Assembly: GCF_902804485.1 (NCBI RefSeq)
Contig: NZ_CADCST010000078.1
Span: forward strand, 62,001-126,000
Direction of reading: 5' to 3'
Length of the DNA: 64,000 nucleotides
From: Flavobacterium collinsii
GTDB lineage: Bacteria > Bacteroidota > Bacteroidia > Flavobacteriales > Flavobacteriaceae
The position numbers and the translations under genes are program-made. The notes beneath the pieces are model-generated. The model searched no databases. It saw only the letters and a list, made by a program, of their open reading frames with translations, and was not told the DNA's origin. Positions 51,232 to 59,815 of this stretch are shown here, piece by piece. The first letter of the stretch is position 1, and each line of letters starts with the position of its first letter.

Positions 51232-53598
51232 ATGAAAAACGTCACACAAGTTGGATTTTGGGAGAAATTAGCCAGAATCATACTTAAAAACAGAATTTCT
51301 ATACTCGTTGGGATCGCTGCCCTGACTATTTTCCTTGGTTACCAATGGAAAAACCTCTCTATGACTTATACTGAAGCAAATTTGCTTCCTAAAAACCATA
51401 TTGCCAATAAAGATTATCAAAAATTCCTGGACAAATTTGGAGAAGAAGGAAACCTGGTTGTAATTGGTTTTCAGGATAAAAAATTCTTCACGCCAAAAAA
51501 TTATGCTGCCTGGAATGAGTTAATGACAGGTCTTAAGAAATCGAAAGAAGTAGACTTAGTGGTTTCCTTAAACGATTTGAAGAAACTGGAAAAAGACACG
51601 GTTAACGAAAAATTTGTTCTGGCACCGTTTATCGATCAAAGCAAAGCAACTGATCCTGAATATTTGAAAAAGGTGCAATATGATTTATTTCATAATTTAC
51701 CTTTTTATGAAGGATTGCTTTATAACAAAGAAAGCGGTAGTATCCGTTCGGCCATTTACATCAACAAAGCGCTTGTAAACACCGCTGAAAGAAAAACATT
51801 TATCCTGGAAAATCTGGTTCCGAAAATTGATAAATTTGAGAAAACCACAGGAATCGATCTGCGTGTATCGGGAATGCCCTACATCAGAACGATCAATGCC
51901 GACAATATGAAAGGCGAAATTGGACTTTTTATTGGTGCCGCATTATTGACCGTTTCTTTGATTTTCTTTTTCTTTTTCCGTTCGTACCGAGCCACCTTTA
52001 TTTCAATCTGTATTTTAATTGTGGGGGTAATCTGGTCTTTTGGGACTTTAGGATTGTTTCATTATAAAATCACGATTCTAACCGCTATTATTCCACCATT
52101 GATTATTGTAATCGGAATTACAAACTGTATTTTCCTGATCAACAAATACCAGCAGGAAATTAAGCTTCACAACAATCAGGCAAAAGCATTACAGCGCATT
52201 ATTTCTAAAATTGGAGTTTCGACTTTAATGACCAATTTAACCACTGCAATTGGTTTTGCAACGTTTATGATCACCGGAAATGATTTGCTTTTTGAATTTG
52301 GTTTAGTTACCTCGATCAACGTAATTTCTGTGTATTTATTAACGCTTTTAATTGTGCCGATAGTGTACAGTTTCATGTCGGTTCCAGGAGAAAAACATTT
52401 GTATCATTTAACCAAAACTTACATTTCGACCTTACTTGATTTTGTCGAAAATGTGGTAAAAAACAAACGCAAAGTAATTTATACAATTTATGGTTTACTA
52501 TTAGTTTTTAGTGTTATTGGAGTTACTCAAATGAAAGTTTCGGGAAGTTTGATTGGTGAGATGCCAAAAAGCGCCTCTTTCTTTAAAGATATTCTCTTTT
52601 ACGAAAAAGAATTCAATGGTGTAATGCCTCTCGAGATCATGATTGACACCAAAAAGAAAAAGGGCGTCATGAAAGCATCGACCATTCGTAAAATGGATGA
52701 ATTACAAAACACAATCATAGAAATGCCCGAACTGGCAAAACCGGTTTCAATTGTAAATCTGGTTAAATATTCGAAACAGGCTTTTTATAACGGGAATCCT
52801 GAATATTACCAATTGCCGACTTCGCAGGAACAGACTTTTATTTTGTCGTATGCTAAAAATGCAACCAAAAACAGCAAAGAAAACCTGATGAAAGCCTATG
52901 TAGATTCGACCGGACAATATGCCCGAATTACGACTTTCATGAAAGATATTGGTACGGATGAAATGGCAAAAGTGGAGAAAAAACTTCACAGCAAAATTGA
53001 TGAAATTTTCCCGAAAGACCGTTATGAAGTTACCATAACCGGAAAAGCACTGGTGTTTCAAAAAGGAACTTCTTACCTGGTTGATAATTTAATTGAGTCT
53101 TTAATTTTTGCGATACTTGTAATTGCTGCTCTAATGCTTTACTTGTTCCGATCGTTTAAAATGGTTTTTGCCTCGGTAATTACGAACATCTTACCGCTAT
53201 GTATCACCTCAGGACTGATGGGGTATTTTGGAATTCCATTAAAACCTTCGACGATTTTAGTGTTTAGTATTGCATTCGGAATTTCGGTAGACAATGCGAT
53301 TCAGTTTATGGCGAAGTACCATCATGATTTATTGCAGAACAACGGAAAGGTAAAAAAATCAGTTTTCAGTGCTTTAAGAGAAACCGGAATCAGTACTTTT
53401 TACACTTCGGTAGTTTTGATTCTTGGATTTGCTACTTTCACGCTTTCAAGCTTCAGCGGAACCATTGCACTAGGAGGTTTAATTTCCTGTACATTGGCCT
53501 TTGCAATGTTTGCTAACTTATTGGTTCTACCGGCCTTGGTCTTGACTTTCGAGAAAAAGAAGGCTAAGAAAGAGGAAATGGAGGGATTGGAAAAGTAA
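51232..53598 (+). CDS. RND/MMPL-family transporter
   Basis: 788 residues from the ATG at 51232. It has 12 helices in the 1 + 5 + 1 + 5 pattern of RND proteins, with two large loops. The N-terminal helix starts RIILKNRISILVGIAALTIFLG. The periplasmic loop 1 (about 50-230) is followed by GLFIGAALLTVSLIFFFFFRSY, and then IIPPLIIVIGITNCIFLINKYQQ and TLMTNLTTAIGFATFMITG (sterol-sensing-like). The second half repeats this (ITSGLMGYFGIPLKPSTILVFSIAFGISVDNAIQFMAKY, TGISTFYTSVVLILGFATFTLSSF). There is no membrane-fusion or TolC partner, so this is MMPL- or HpnN-like rather than a tripartite pump. The substrate may be a lipid. Confidence 0.9.
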   Translation: MKNVTQVGFWEKLARIILKNRISILVGIAALTIFLGYQWKNLSMTYTEANLLPKNHIANKDYQKFLDKFGEEGNLVVIGFQDKKFFTPKNYAAWNELMTGLKKSKEVDLVVSLNDLKKLEKDTVNEKFVLAPFIDQSKATDPEYLKKVQYDLFHNLPFYEGLLYNKESGSIRSAIYINKALVNTAERKTFILENLVPKIDKFEKTTGIDLRVSGMPYIRTINADNMKGEIGLFIGAALLTVSLIFFFFFRSYRATFISICILIVGVIWSFGTLGLFHYKITILTAIIPPLIIVIGITNCIFLINKYQQEIKLHNNQAKALQRIISKIGVSTLMTNLTTAIGFATFMITGNDLLFEFGLVTSINVISVYLLTLLIVPIVYSFMSVPGEKHLYHLTKTYISTLLDFVENVVKNKRKVIYTIYGLLLVFSVIGVTQMKVSGSLIGEMPKSASFFKDILFYEKEFNGVMPLEIMIDTKKKKGVMKASTIRKMDELQNTIIEMPELAKPVSIVNLVKYSKQAFYNGNPEYYQLPTSQEQTFILSYAKNATKNSKENLMKAYVDSTGQYARITTFMKDIGTDEMAKVEKKLHSKIDEIFPKDRYEVTITGKALVFQKGTSYLVDNLIESLIFAILVIAALMLYLFRSFKMVFASVITNILPLCITSGLMGYFGIPLKPSTILVFSIAFGISVDNAIQFMAKYHHDLLQNNGKVKKSVFSALRETGISTFYTSVVLILGFATFTLSSFSGTIALGGLISCTLAFAMFANLLVLPALVLTFEKKKAKKEEMEGLEK

Positions 53599-53636
53599 GG
53601 TTTCATAAAGTACACTAACAAAAGTCACTCAAAAGT

Positions 53637-54485
53637 ATGAAAAAGATAATCCTGTTAATTCTTATATTGAATATCAACTCAACATTCTCTCAAAATTATG
53701 TTGCGAATCTAAACTTAATGTCTTCTCAAAATTATTTTGAGGGAAAAAATTTATACTGCAAATCTGAGAATTCTGAATCAATCAGACTTTTTAATCTCGG
53801 AATTGAAACTCTTTATCTAAATAGATCTTTAGATAAAAAATATCTTAAGATTACGTCAAAAGTTTTTTTTGATGCATATAAGAAAGACACAACATTTTGT
53901 GACGCTTTGTTTTTTACCGGATATACATTAAGACTATTAGGAGACAAGAATGCATTGCGCTTGTATATAGCAGCAGATAGCTCGTATAATAAATCGCTTG
54001 AGTTTAAAACAAATTTAGCCGCTGAATGTTTAAGATATGGCAATGAAAAAACCGTCAAAATTGCCAGAAAAAAATATACTGAAATAATAAAGCTATTTCC
54101 TGAAAACCCTGAGGGTTATTACGGATTCGCAATTACTTCACCAATTCTTGGAGATCACGAAAAAGGATTAGAAAATATAAATATTGCCATTGAAAAATAC
54201 AAAAATGTAAATCAAAAATTAAAGGATGATGTGATTTTCTTACAGGCAATTTTACTTTCAATGAACAATAAGCATAATGAGGCCTTGGAAAACTTTGACA
54301 AAGTTTATTCTTCTTATAAAAAAGACTTTAATTTCAAGGTTTATTATTCTCTGTCACTTTTAAAAGTCTCCGAAGAAAAGAAAGATGAAAAAATGAAAAA
54401 GAAGGCATTAGGTATCTATGAAAAAATAAAAGAGAAAGATCAAATTCCGAAGGAAATAAAAGATCAATTAGTTTTTTCTTCTTAA
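53637..54485 (+). CDS. Exported TPR-like protein of unknown function
   Basis: 282 residues with signal peptide MKKIILLILILNINSTFSQ. The mature part is helical with repeats of TPR spacing (KTVKIARKKYTEIIKLFPENPEGYYGF, KGLENINIAIEKYKNVNQK, NNKHNEALENFDKVYSSYKK). It follows the MMPL gene by 38 bp on the same strand, so it could be co-transcribed and work with it. I do not recognise a named family. Confidence 0.65.
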   Translation: MKKIILLILILNINSTFSQNYVANLNLMSSQNYFEGKNLYCKSENSESIRLFNLGIETLYLNRSLDKKYLKITSKVFFDAYKKDTTFCDALFFTGYTLRLLGDKNALRLYIAADSSYNKSLEFKTNLAAECLRYGNEKTVKIARKKYTEIIKLFPENPEGYYGFAITSPILGDHEKGLENINIAIEKYKNVNQKLKDDVIFLQAILLSMNNKHNEALENFDKVYSSYKKDFNFKVYYSLSLLKVSEEKKDEKMKKKALGIYEKIKEKDQIPKEIKDQLVFSS

Positions 54486-54600
54486 TTGAAGAAAAAATAA
54501 TTCCACGAGAAGTCCGACAACGATTAGCGAATTTCTTTACAGACTTACTAGTGCGATTCCTCTTTCCTGGGAATGGCAAAAAAGAGAATAACTGACTTTA

Positions 54601-54694
54601 TAAAAACGATTGCCCTAGCCCTGATAGCAGCGGTATCCTTTTTCTGACTTCTTTAGGAAGAAAAAGATATAGCGGATAGCAGGAAACAGCTTCT
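54601..54694. repeat. 90-bp imperfect palindromic intergenic element
   Basis: The arms CCCTGATAGCAGCGGTATCC (from about 54619) and GATATAGCGGATAGCAGGAAA (to about 54687) are about 75 percent complementary. The centre TTTTTCTGACTTCTTTAGGA with AGAAAAA forms a second hairpin. The same motif, read as TTTCCTGCTATCCGC then CTATCAGGGCTAGGGC, is familiar between genes in Flavobacteriaceae. Confidence 0.6.
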
Positions 54695-54713
54695 AATTTT
54701 AATTATTATCGTT

Positions 54714-54721
54714 TATATTTG
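54714..54721 (+). promoter_or_regulatory. TAnnTTTG promoter element of asnS
   Basis: TATATTTG is a perfect match, 45 bp upstream of the asnS ATG. Confidence 0.65.
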
Positions 54722-54766
54722 CAGTTATTACACAACAAATAATTTAATTTCAATAGTATATATAAA

Positions 54767-56215
54767 ATGAAACACACAAAAGTTAAAGACTTATTAAACA
54801 GTACGACGACGCTTCAGGAGGTTAATGCAAAAGGATGGGTGAGAACTTTTAGAAATAATCAGTTCATCGCGCTTAATGACGGTTCTACCATTAATAATAT
54901 ACAATGTGTTGTTGATTTTGAAAATACACCTGACGAAACTTTAAAAAGAATTACGACCGGTGCTGCGGTTTCTGTAATTGGAACTTTGATCGAAAGTAAA
55001 GGTGCTGGTCAGAAATATGAAATTCAGGTGAATAAATTGGAAATCTTAGGAGATTCTGATGCCGAAAAATTCCCGATACAACCAAAAAACAAACCTAGTT
55101 TAGATTTCTTGCGCGAAAATGCACATTTACGTGTTCGTACTAATATGTTTGGTGCAATTATGCGTGTGCGTTCGGTATTGTCGTTTGCGGTTCACAACTA
55201 TTTTCAACAAAAAGGTTTTGTATATGTAAATACGCCAATCATTACCGGTTCTGATGCTGAAGGTGCAGGAGAAATGTTTAAAGTTACCGCTTTACCTTTT
55301 GACAATACGCCAAGAACTGAAGACGGAAAAGTAAACTATAAAGAAGATTTTTTCGAAAAAGAAACAAACTTAACGGTTTCAGGACAGTTAGAAGGAGAAA
55401 CGTATGCGATGGCTTTGGGTCAGATTTATACTTTTGGACCAACTTTTAGAGCTGAAAACTCTAATACTTCTCGTCACCTTGCTGAGTTTTGGATGATCGA
55501 GCCGGAAGTTGCTTTCAATAACTTGGATGACAACATGGATTTGGCTGAAGATTTTATTCAGTATGTCATTAAATATGCTTTAGACCACTGCCAAGATGAT
55601 TTGAAGTTTTTAGAAGGAAGACTTTTAGACGAAGAAAAATCAAAACCTCAGGCAGAAAGAAGCGAAATGGCTTTGTTAGAAAAACTGAACTTTGTATTAG
55701 AGAACAACTTTAAACGTGTTTCTTATACAGAAGCTATTGACATCCTGAGAGATTCTACTCCAAACAAAAAGAAAAAATTCCAGTACCTCATCAACGAATG
55801 GGGAGCTGATTTACAGTCGGAACACGAGCGTTATTTGGTTGAAAAACACTTTAAATGTCCGGTAATCTTGTTTGATTACCCAGCAAATATTAAAGCGTTT
55901 TACATGCGTTTGAACGACAACACTGAACCAGGAAGAGAAACAGTTCGCGCCATGGATATCCTTTTCCCTGGAATTGGAGAAATCGTTGGTGGATCTGAAA
56001 GAGAAGAGCGTTACGACGTTTTGATCGAAAAAATGAAAGCTTTAGAAATTGATGAAGAAGAATTATCATGGTATTTAGATACCCGAAGATTCGGATCAGC
56101 AACTCACGCAGGTTTCGGACTTGGATTCGAGCGTTTGGTATTGTTTGTAACCGGAATGACAAACATCAGAGACGTAATTCCTTTCCCGAGAACCCCTGGA
56201 AATGCAGAGTTCTAA
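54767..56215 (+). CDS. asnS: Asparaginyl-tRNA synthetase
   Basis: 482 residues. An N-terminal OB-fold anticodon-binding domain (KGWVRTFRNNQFIALNDGSTINNIQCVVD, about 20-110) precedes a class II catalytic core with motif 2 FGPTFRAENSNTSRHLAEFWMIEPE and motif 3 GLGFERLVLFVTGMTNIRDVIPFPR. The last segment marks it as AsnRS rather than AspRS. It charges tRNA-Asn directly. Confidence 0.98.
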   Translation: MKHTKVKDLLNSTTTLQEVNAKGWVRTFRNNQFIALNDGSTINNIQCVVDFENTPDETLKRITTGAAVSVIGTLIESKGAGQKYEIQVNKLEILGDSDAEKFPIQPKNKPSLDFLRENAHLRVRTNMFGAIMRVRSVLSFAVHNYFQQKGFVYVNTPIITGSDAEGAGEMFKVTALPFDNTPRTEDGKVNYKEDFFEKETNLTVSGQLEGETYAMALGQIYTFGPTFRAENSNTSRHLAEFWMIEPEVAFNNLDDNMDLAEDFIQYVIKYALDHCQDDLKFLEGRLLDEEKSKPQAERSEMALLEKLNFVLENNFKRVSYTEAIDILRDSTPNKKKKFQYLINEWGADLQSEHERYLVEKHFKCPVILFDYPANIKAFYMRLNDNTEPGRETVRAMDILFPGIGEIVGGSEREERYDVLIEKMKALEIDEEELSWYLDTRRFGSATHAGFGLGFERLVLFVTGMTNIRDVIPFPRTPGNAEF

Positions 56216-56290
56216 GAAATAAGATTTTGCCACGAAGACGCTAAGACACTAAGTTTTTTTTCATACTGTCATTGCGCATAAACAAAGATT

Positions 56291-56313
56291 GCCACGAAGG
56301 CACAAAGACGCAA
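56291..56313 (+). repeat. Left inverted repeat flanking the GxxExxY gene
   Basis: GCCACGAAGGCACAAAGACG with three more bases is complementary (20 of 23) to 56907-56929. Related words (CCACGAAGACRC) occur at 56227-56250 and 56349-56366, and an oppositely oriented one at 56430-56447. Confidence 0.7.
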
Positions 56314-56460
56314 TTTTTTTAAAAATTTTGCTAATTAAAAAATAAAAATACCACGAAGACACCAAGAAAGTCGATCATGTATTTTTATTTTTAAAAGATT
56401 TAAGTCTTTGATTAAAATTAACTTCGAGCCTTTGTGTCTTCGTAGCAAAAACAAAACATT

Positions 56461-56856
56461 ATGCTCTCTGAAAGAACGGAAGAAATTGGAAAAATAATTG
56501 TACACTCGGCATTTAAAGTTCACAAACAACTTGGGGCTGGATTATTAGAAAGGGTATATGAAGTTTGTTTAGCTCATGAAATCACAAAAGCTGGTCTTGA
56601 TGTAAAACGCCAGGTTGATATTCCAATCTTTTATGATGGAATTGAATTTAGCGAAGGATTAAGATTAGATTTACTGGTTGAAGATTCTATAATTATAGAA
56701 ATAAAAGCAGTTGAACAAATGAATCCGGTTTGGGAAGCGCAAATTATAAGTCAATTAAAATTGCTGAATAAGGATTTAGGCTTTTTAATAAATTTCAATG
56801 TACCATTAATCAAAAGTGGTATTAGAAGATTTATAAACACAAAAAGAGTATTATAA
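56461..56856 (+). CDS. GxxExxY protein (PDDEXK_3 nuclease-like fold)
   Basis: 131 residues. It starts ERTEEIGKIIVHSAFKVHKQLGAGLLERVYEVCLAHEI, which contains the GLLERVYE motif defining GxxExxY proteins. Further on, GLRLDLLVEDSIIIEIKAVEQ supplies the D...ExK residues of a PD-(D/E)xK fold. The biochemical role of the family is unknown; the fold suggests nucleic-acid cleavage or binding. It is enclosed by a 23-bp inverted repeat (56291-56313 and 56907-56929) and is surrounded by CACGAAGACAC-type repeats, which suggests a small repeat-associated unit rather than an ordinary gene. Confidence 0.85.
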   Translation: MLSERTEEIGKIIVHSAFKVHKQLGAGLLERVYEVCLAHEITKAGLDVKRQVDIPIFYDGIEFSEGLRLDLLVEDSIIIEIKAVEQMNPVWEAQIISQLKLLNKDLGFLINFNVPLIKSGIRRFINTKRVL

Positions 56857-56906
56857 AAGATTAAAACAAAAGCCTTAATTAAAAAGGCGAATAAAAATAA
56901 AAAACT

Positions 56907-56929
56907 TTGCGCCTTAGTGCCTTAGTGGC
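56907..56929 (-). repeat. Right inverted repeat flanking the GxxExxY gene
   Basis: The sequence, read on the minus strand as GCCACTAAGGCACTAAGGCG and three more bases, matches the left repeat at 20 of 23 positions. It lies just 22 bp before the rpoN start. Confidence 0.7.
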
Positions 56930-56950
56930 TAAAAAAAATAGCGCCTTATT

Positions 56951-58411
56951 ATGCTAAAGCAATTTTTAAATTTAAAATTATCCCAAAAATTATCTCCACA
57001 GCAAATTCAGCTGATGAAGTTAATTCAATTGCCTACGCAAGCTTTTGAGCAACGTTTATTAGAAGAAATGAACGAAAATCCGGCACTGGAAGCCGGTAAA
57101 GAAGACGAATACGAAGCCGATGAATTTGCTAATGAAGAATACGACGATTATGACGATGCAGAAGGTGACAGAATCGAAGCAGACGACATTAATATCGACG
57201 AATATTTAAGCGACGACGATACGCCCGATTATAAAACTCAGGTGAATAACTATAGTGAAGACGAAGAACGCGAAACTCCTTTTGCTTCGCCAATTAGCTT
57301 TCACCAGGATCTAATCAATCAACTGAATACTTTTATTCTGAATGATGAAGAACGCGAAATCGCTGAATTCCTTGTTGGAAGTATTGACGACATGGGGTAT
57401 ATCCGCAGAAGCGTTCCGGATATTGTAGACGATATGGCTTTTACTCAGGGTATTTATACCGATGAGAAAATGGTCGAAAAGATGCTTCAGGTGATTCATG
57501 AACTCGAACCTTCGGGAGTTGGAGCACGTGATTTACAGGAATGTTTATTACTTCAATTAAAGCACAAAACACCGACAGAATATATCGATTTGGCGATTGA
57601 TATCATCGAAAATCAGTTTGACGCTTTCACCAAGAAACATTACGACAAACTTTTACAGAAATACGGAGTTTCGAACGAACAGCTTAAAAAAGCCATTCAC
57701 GAAATCGAAAGACTGAATCCAAAACCGGGTGGATCTTACACCGGAAACAATAAGGTAACAGAGAATGTAGTTCCCGATTTTGCGATTAGAATTGTAGATG
57801 GCGAACTGGAATTAACTTTAAACGGACGAAATGCTCCTTCCCTACACGTTTCTAAAGATTATCAGGAAATGATGCAGACGTATAAAGATTCCCGTGATAA
57901 ATCGTCGGCACAAAAAGACGCAGTTCAGTTTATCAAACAAAAACTGGATTCGGCCAAATGGTTTATCGATGCAATCAGACAGCGCCAGGAAACCCTTTTT
58001 GTTACAATGAATGCCATTATGCATTATCAGGAAGAATATTTCTTAGATGGCGACGAAACCAAACTAAAACCAATGATCTTAAAAGACATTGCCGATATGG
58101 TTGGCTTAGATATTTCGACCATTTCGCGTGTTGCCAACAGTAAATACGTTGAAACACCATACGGAACAAAACTGATCAAAGAGTTTTTCTCTGAAGCCAT
58201 GAAAAATGACCAGGGAGAAGATGTATCAACTTTAGAGATTAAAAAAATCCTTCAAAACACCATTGAAGAAGAAGATAAAAAGAAACCTCTACCTGATGAT
58301 CAATTGGCTGAAATTTTAAAAGAAAAAGGCTATCCAATTGCCAGAAGAACTATTGCAAAATACCGCGAACAATTAGATATTCCGGTAGCAAGAATGAGAA
58401 AGAAAATCTAA
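56951..58411 (+). CDS. rpoN: RNA polymerase sigma-54 factor
   Basis: 486 residues. N-terminal region I is FLNLKLSQKLSPQQIQLMKLIQLPTQAFEQRLLEEMNENPALE. Acidic region II follows, then the core-binding domain (REIAEFLVGSIDDMGYIRRSVPDI) and the DNA-binding part with IADMVGLDISTISRVANSKYVETPYGTKLIKEFFSEA. The RpoN box ARRTIAKYREQLDIPVARMRKK is near the C-terminus. It needs AAA+ enhancer-binding activators; none is in this window. Confidence 0.97.
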   Translation: MLKQFLNLKLSQKLSPQQIQLMKLIQLPTQAFEQRLLEEMNENPALEAGKEDEYEADEFANEEYDDYDDAEGDRIEADDINIDEYLSDDDTPDYKTQVNNYSEDEERETPFASPISFHQDLINQLNTFILNDEEREIAEFLVGSIDDMGYIRRSVPDIVDDMAFTQGIYTDEKMVEKMLQVIHELEPSGVGARDLQECLLLQLKHKTPTEYIDLAIDIIENQFDAFTKKHYDKLLQKYGVSNEQLKKAIHEIERLNPKPGGSYTGNNKVTENVVPDFAIRIVDGELELTLNGRNAPSLHVSKDYQEMMQTYKDSRDKSSAQKDAVQFIKQKLDSAKWFIDAIRQRQETLFVTMNAIMHYQEEYFLDGDETKLKPMILKDIADMVGLDISTISRVANSKYVETPYGTKLIKEFFSEAMKNDQGEDVSTLEIKKILQNTIEEEDKKKPLPDDQLAEILKEKGYPIARRTIAKYREQLDIPVARMRKKI

Positions 58412-58420
58412 CAAACAAAC

Positions 58421-58456
58421 CTAACAGTACTTTAAAAAAACTGTTAGTTTTTTTTT
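58421..58456 (+). terminator. Intrinsic terminator of rpoN
   Basis: CTAACAGT (58421-58428) pairs with ACTGTTAG (58440-58447), followed by nine T. Confidence 0.8.
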
Positions 58457-58470
58457 ATATCCCATAAACA

Positions 58471-58507
58471 AAAAAAACCGACAAGCTTTTGTGAAGCTGT
58501 CGGGTTT
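58471..58507 (-). terminator. Intrinsic terminator for the minus-strand gene
   Basis: On the minus strand AAACCCGACAGCTTC pairs with AAGCTTGTCGGTTT (with one G·T pair) and is followed by a T run, 20 bp after the 142-aa protein gene. Confidence 0.8.
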
Positions 58508-58526
58508 AGTTTACAGTAGTATTAAA

Positions 58527-58955
58527 TTATTTGTACTGATTCGGCGTTATGGTAATCTGAAACAAATAATTTTCTTTTTTATCATCGTAATTATAGATCA
58601 GGGTAAAATCACTGTCCCGAAAAGCTTTAGGCCCTGGATTTGCCTTAACCGTACTCAGAAGACTTGCTTCAATATTTTGTTTTATTGTTTCAATTTCTGC
58701 AGTCTCTTTTTCAACATTTAACAAAGTTAAATTGTACTGAACCACTTTATCTTTAGGCAAAGTAACATTGTCCAAACGAATTCCTTCCTGAATGACTAAA
58801 GGACAATTTTCATTGTATTTAGCAACCAATTCGATCATTCCTTTATCTGTCACAGGCTCTTTAAAAGAGCGATATAAAACAAAAGCCAGCACTAATGCAG
58901 CAATGGCACTTACTATTAAAATAGTTGAATTCTTTTTTTTAGTTGGTTGCTGCAT
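58527..58955 (-). CDS. Small membrane-anchored protein of unknown function
   Basis: 142 residues. A basic N-terminus (MQQPTKKKN) is followed by one helix (STILIVSAIAALVLAFVLYRSF, about 10-31). The remaining 110 residues are periplasmic and mixed alpha/beta (MIELVAKYNENCPLVIQEGIRLDNVTLPKDKVVQYNLTLLNVEK). No catalytic motif or family is recognised. It lies 33 bp downstream of the thymidine kinase gene on the same strand and ends in its own terminator. Confidence 0.6.
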   Translation of the reverse strand: MQQPTKKKNSTILIVSAIAALVLAFVLYRSFKEPVTDKGMIELVAKYNENCPLVIQEGIRLDNVTLPKDKVVQYNLTLLNVEKETAEIETIKQNIEASLLSTVKANPGPKAFRDSDFTLIYNYDDKKENYLFQITITPNQYK

Positions 58956-58988
58956 CTTTTAATTTGTTTGTTTAGAAAGAAAAAAACT

Positions 58989-59579
58989 TTACTTGTCCTG
59001 AATCTTTTTCATCGCATTATAATAAGCAGCACGACTTAGCGGCTCATATTCTTCGGTTTCACCAAGCATTACTAACTTATCGTTATCTGTTTTGCGAAAA
59101 CTATAGTTGGCAAGATTTCCTGTACGAGTGCAGACTGCATGAACTTTGGTTACATATTCGGCTGTTGCCATAAGTGCCGGCATAGGGCCAAAAGGATTCC
59201 CTTTAAAATCCATATCAAGTCCTGCAACTATCACACGAATTCCCTGATTGGCCAGATCGTTACAAACCGTAACTATTTCATCATCAAAAAATTGTGCTTC
59301 GTCAATACCGATAACATCACATCCTTGTGCTAAAATAGAGATATTGGCAGCTGCCGGAACCGGAGTAGAACGAATTTCGTTGGCATCGTGAGATACTACC
59401 ATTTCGTCATGATAGCGGGTATCAATAGCGGGTTTAAAGATTTCGACTCTTTGTTTGGCAAATTGGGCACGTTTTAATCTGCGGATTAATTCCTCGGTTT
59501 TACCCGAAAACATTGATCCACAAATAACTTCAATCCAACCAAATTGTTCTTTGTGATTTACTGTATTTTCGAGAAACAT
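58989..59579 (-). CDS. tdk: Thymidine kinase (type II)
   Basis: 196 residues from the ATG at 59577-59579; an in-frame extension to 59672 lacks conserved features. The P-loop is [18 protein letters not shown], and the later blocks are [57 protein letters not shown] and [15 protein letters not shown]. It phosphorylates thymidine with ATP in pyrimidine salvage. The lasso region of type II kinases normally holds a four-Cys zinc site. Here only the first Cys (in HAVCTRTG) remains and the final YEPLSRAAY has no Cys, so zinc is probably not bound. Confidence 0.93.
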   Translation of the reverse strand: MFLENTVNHKEQFGWIEVICGSMFSGKTEELIRRLKRAQFAKQRVEIFKPAIDTRYHDEMVVSHDANEIRSTPVPAAANISILAQGCDVIGIDEAQFFDDEIVTVCNDLANQGIRVIVAGLDMDFKGNPFGPMPALMATAEYVTKVHAVCTRTGNLANYSFRKTDNDKLVMLGETEEYEPLSRAAYYNAMKKIQDK

Positions 59580-59815
59580 TTTGTATTTTTCTACCTTTAA
59601 AAATGAATAGTTTTTATTACTTTGTACTGGTAATAAATCGACGTGAAAAATTGCGATTTTACACTTTTTCAAAAGTAGAAAATTTTTATCAAATCGAAGA
59701 TTCGCAAACGCTTATTAACAGAAATAAAAAAAAATCTTTCAGATTTCCATCGCGAATAAAGATATTCAAATACAAAATATACTAAAATACCGTATTCACT
59801 ATAATTTCAACAGTT

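Noticed and set aside
59603..59785. 60-codon plus-strand frame upstream of the acidic protein
   Set aside because: Overlaps the thymidine kinase promoter area and shows no conserved feature.
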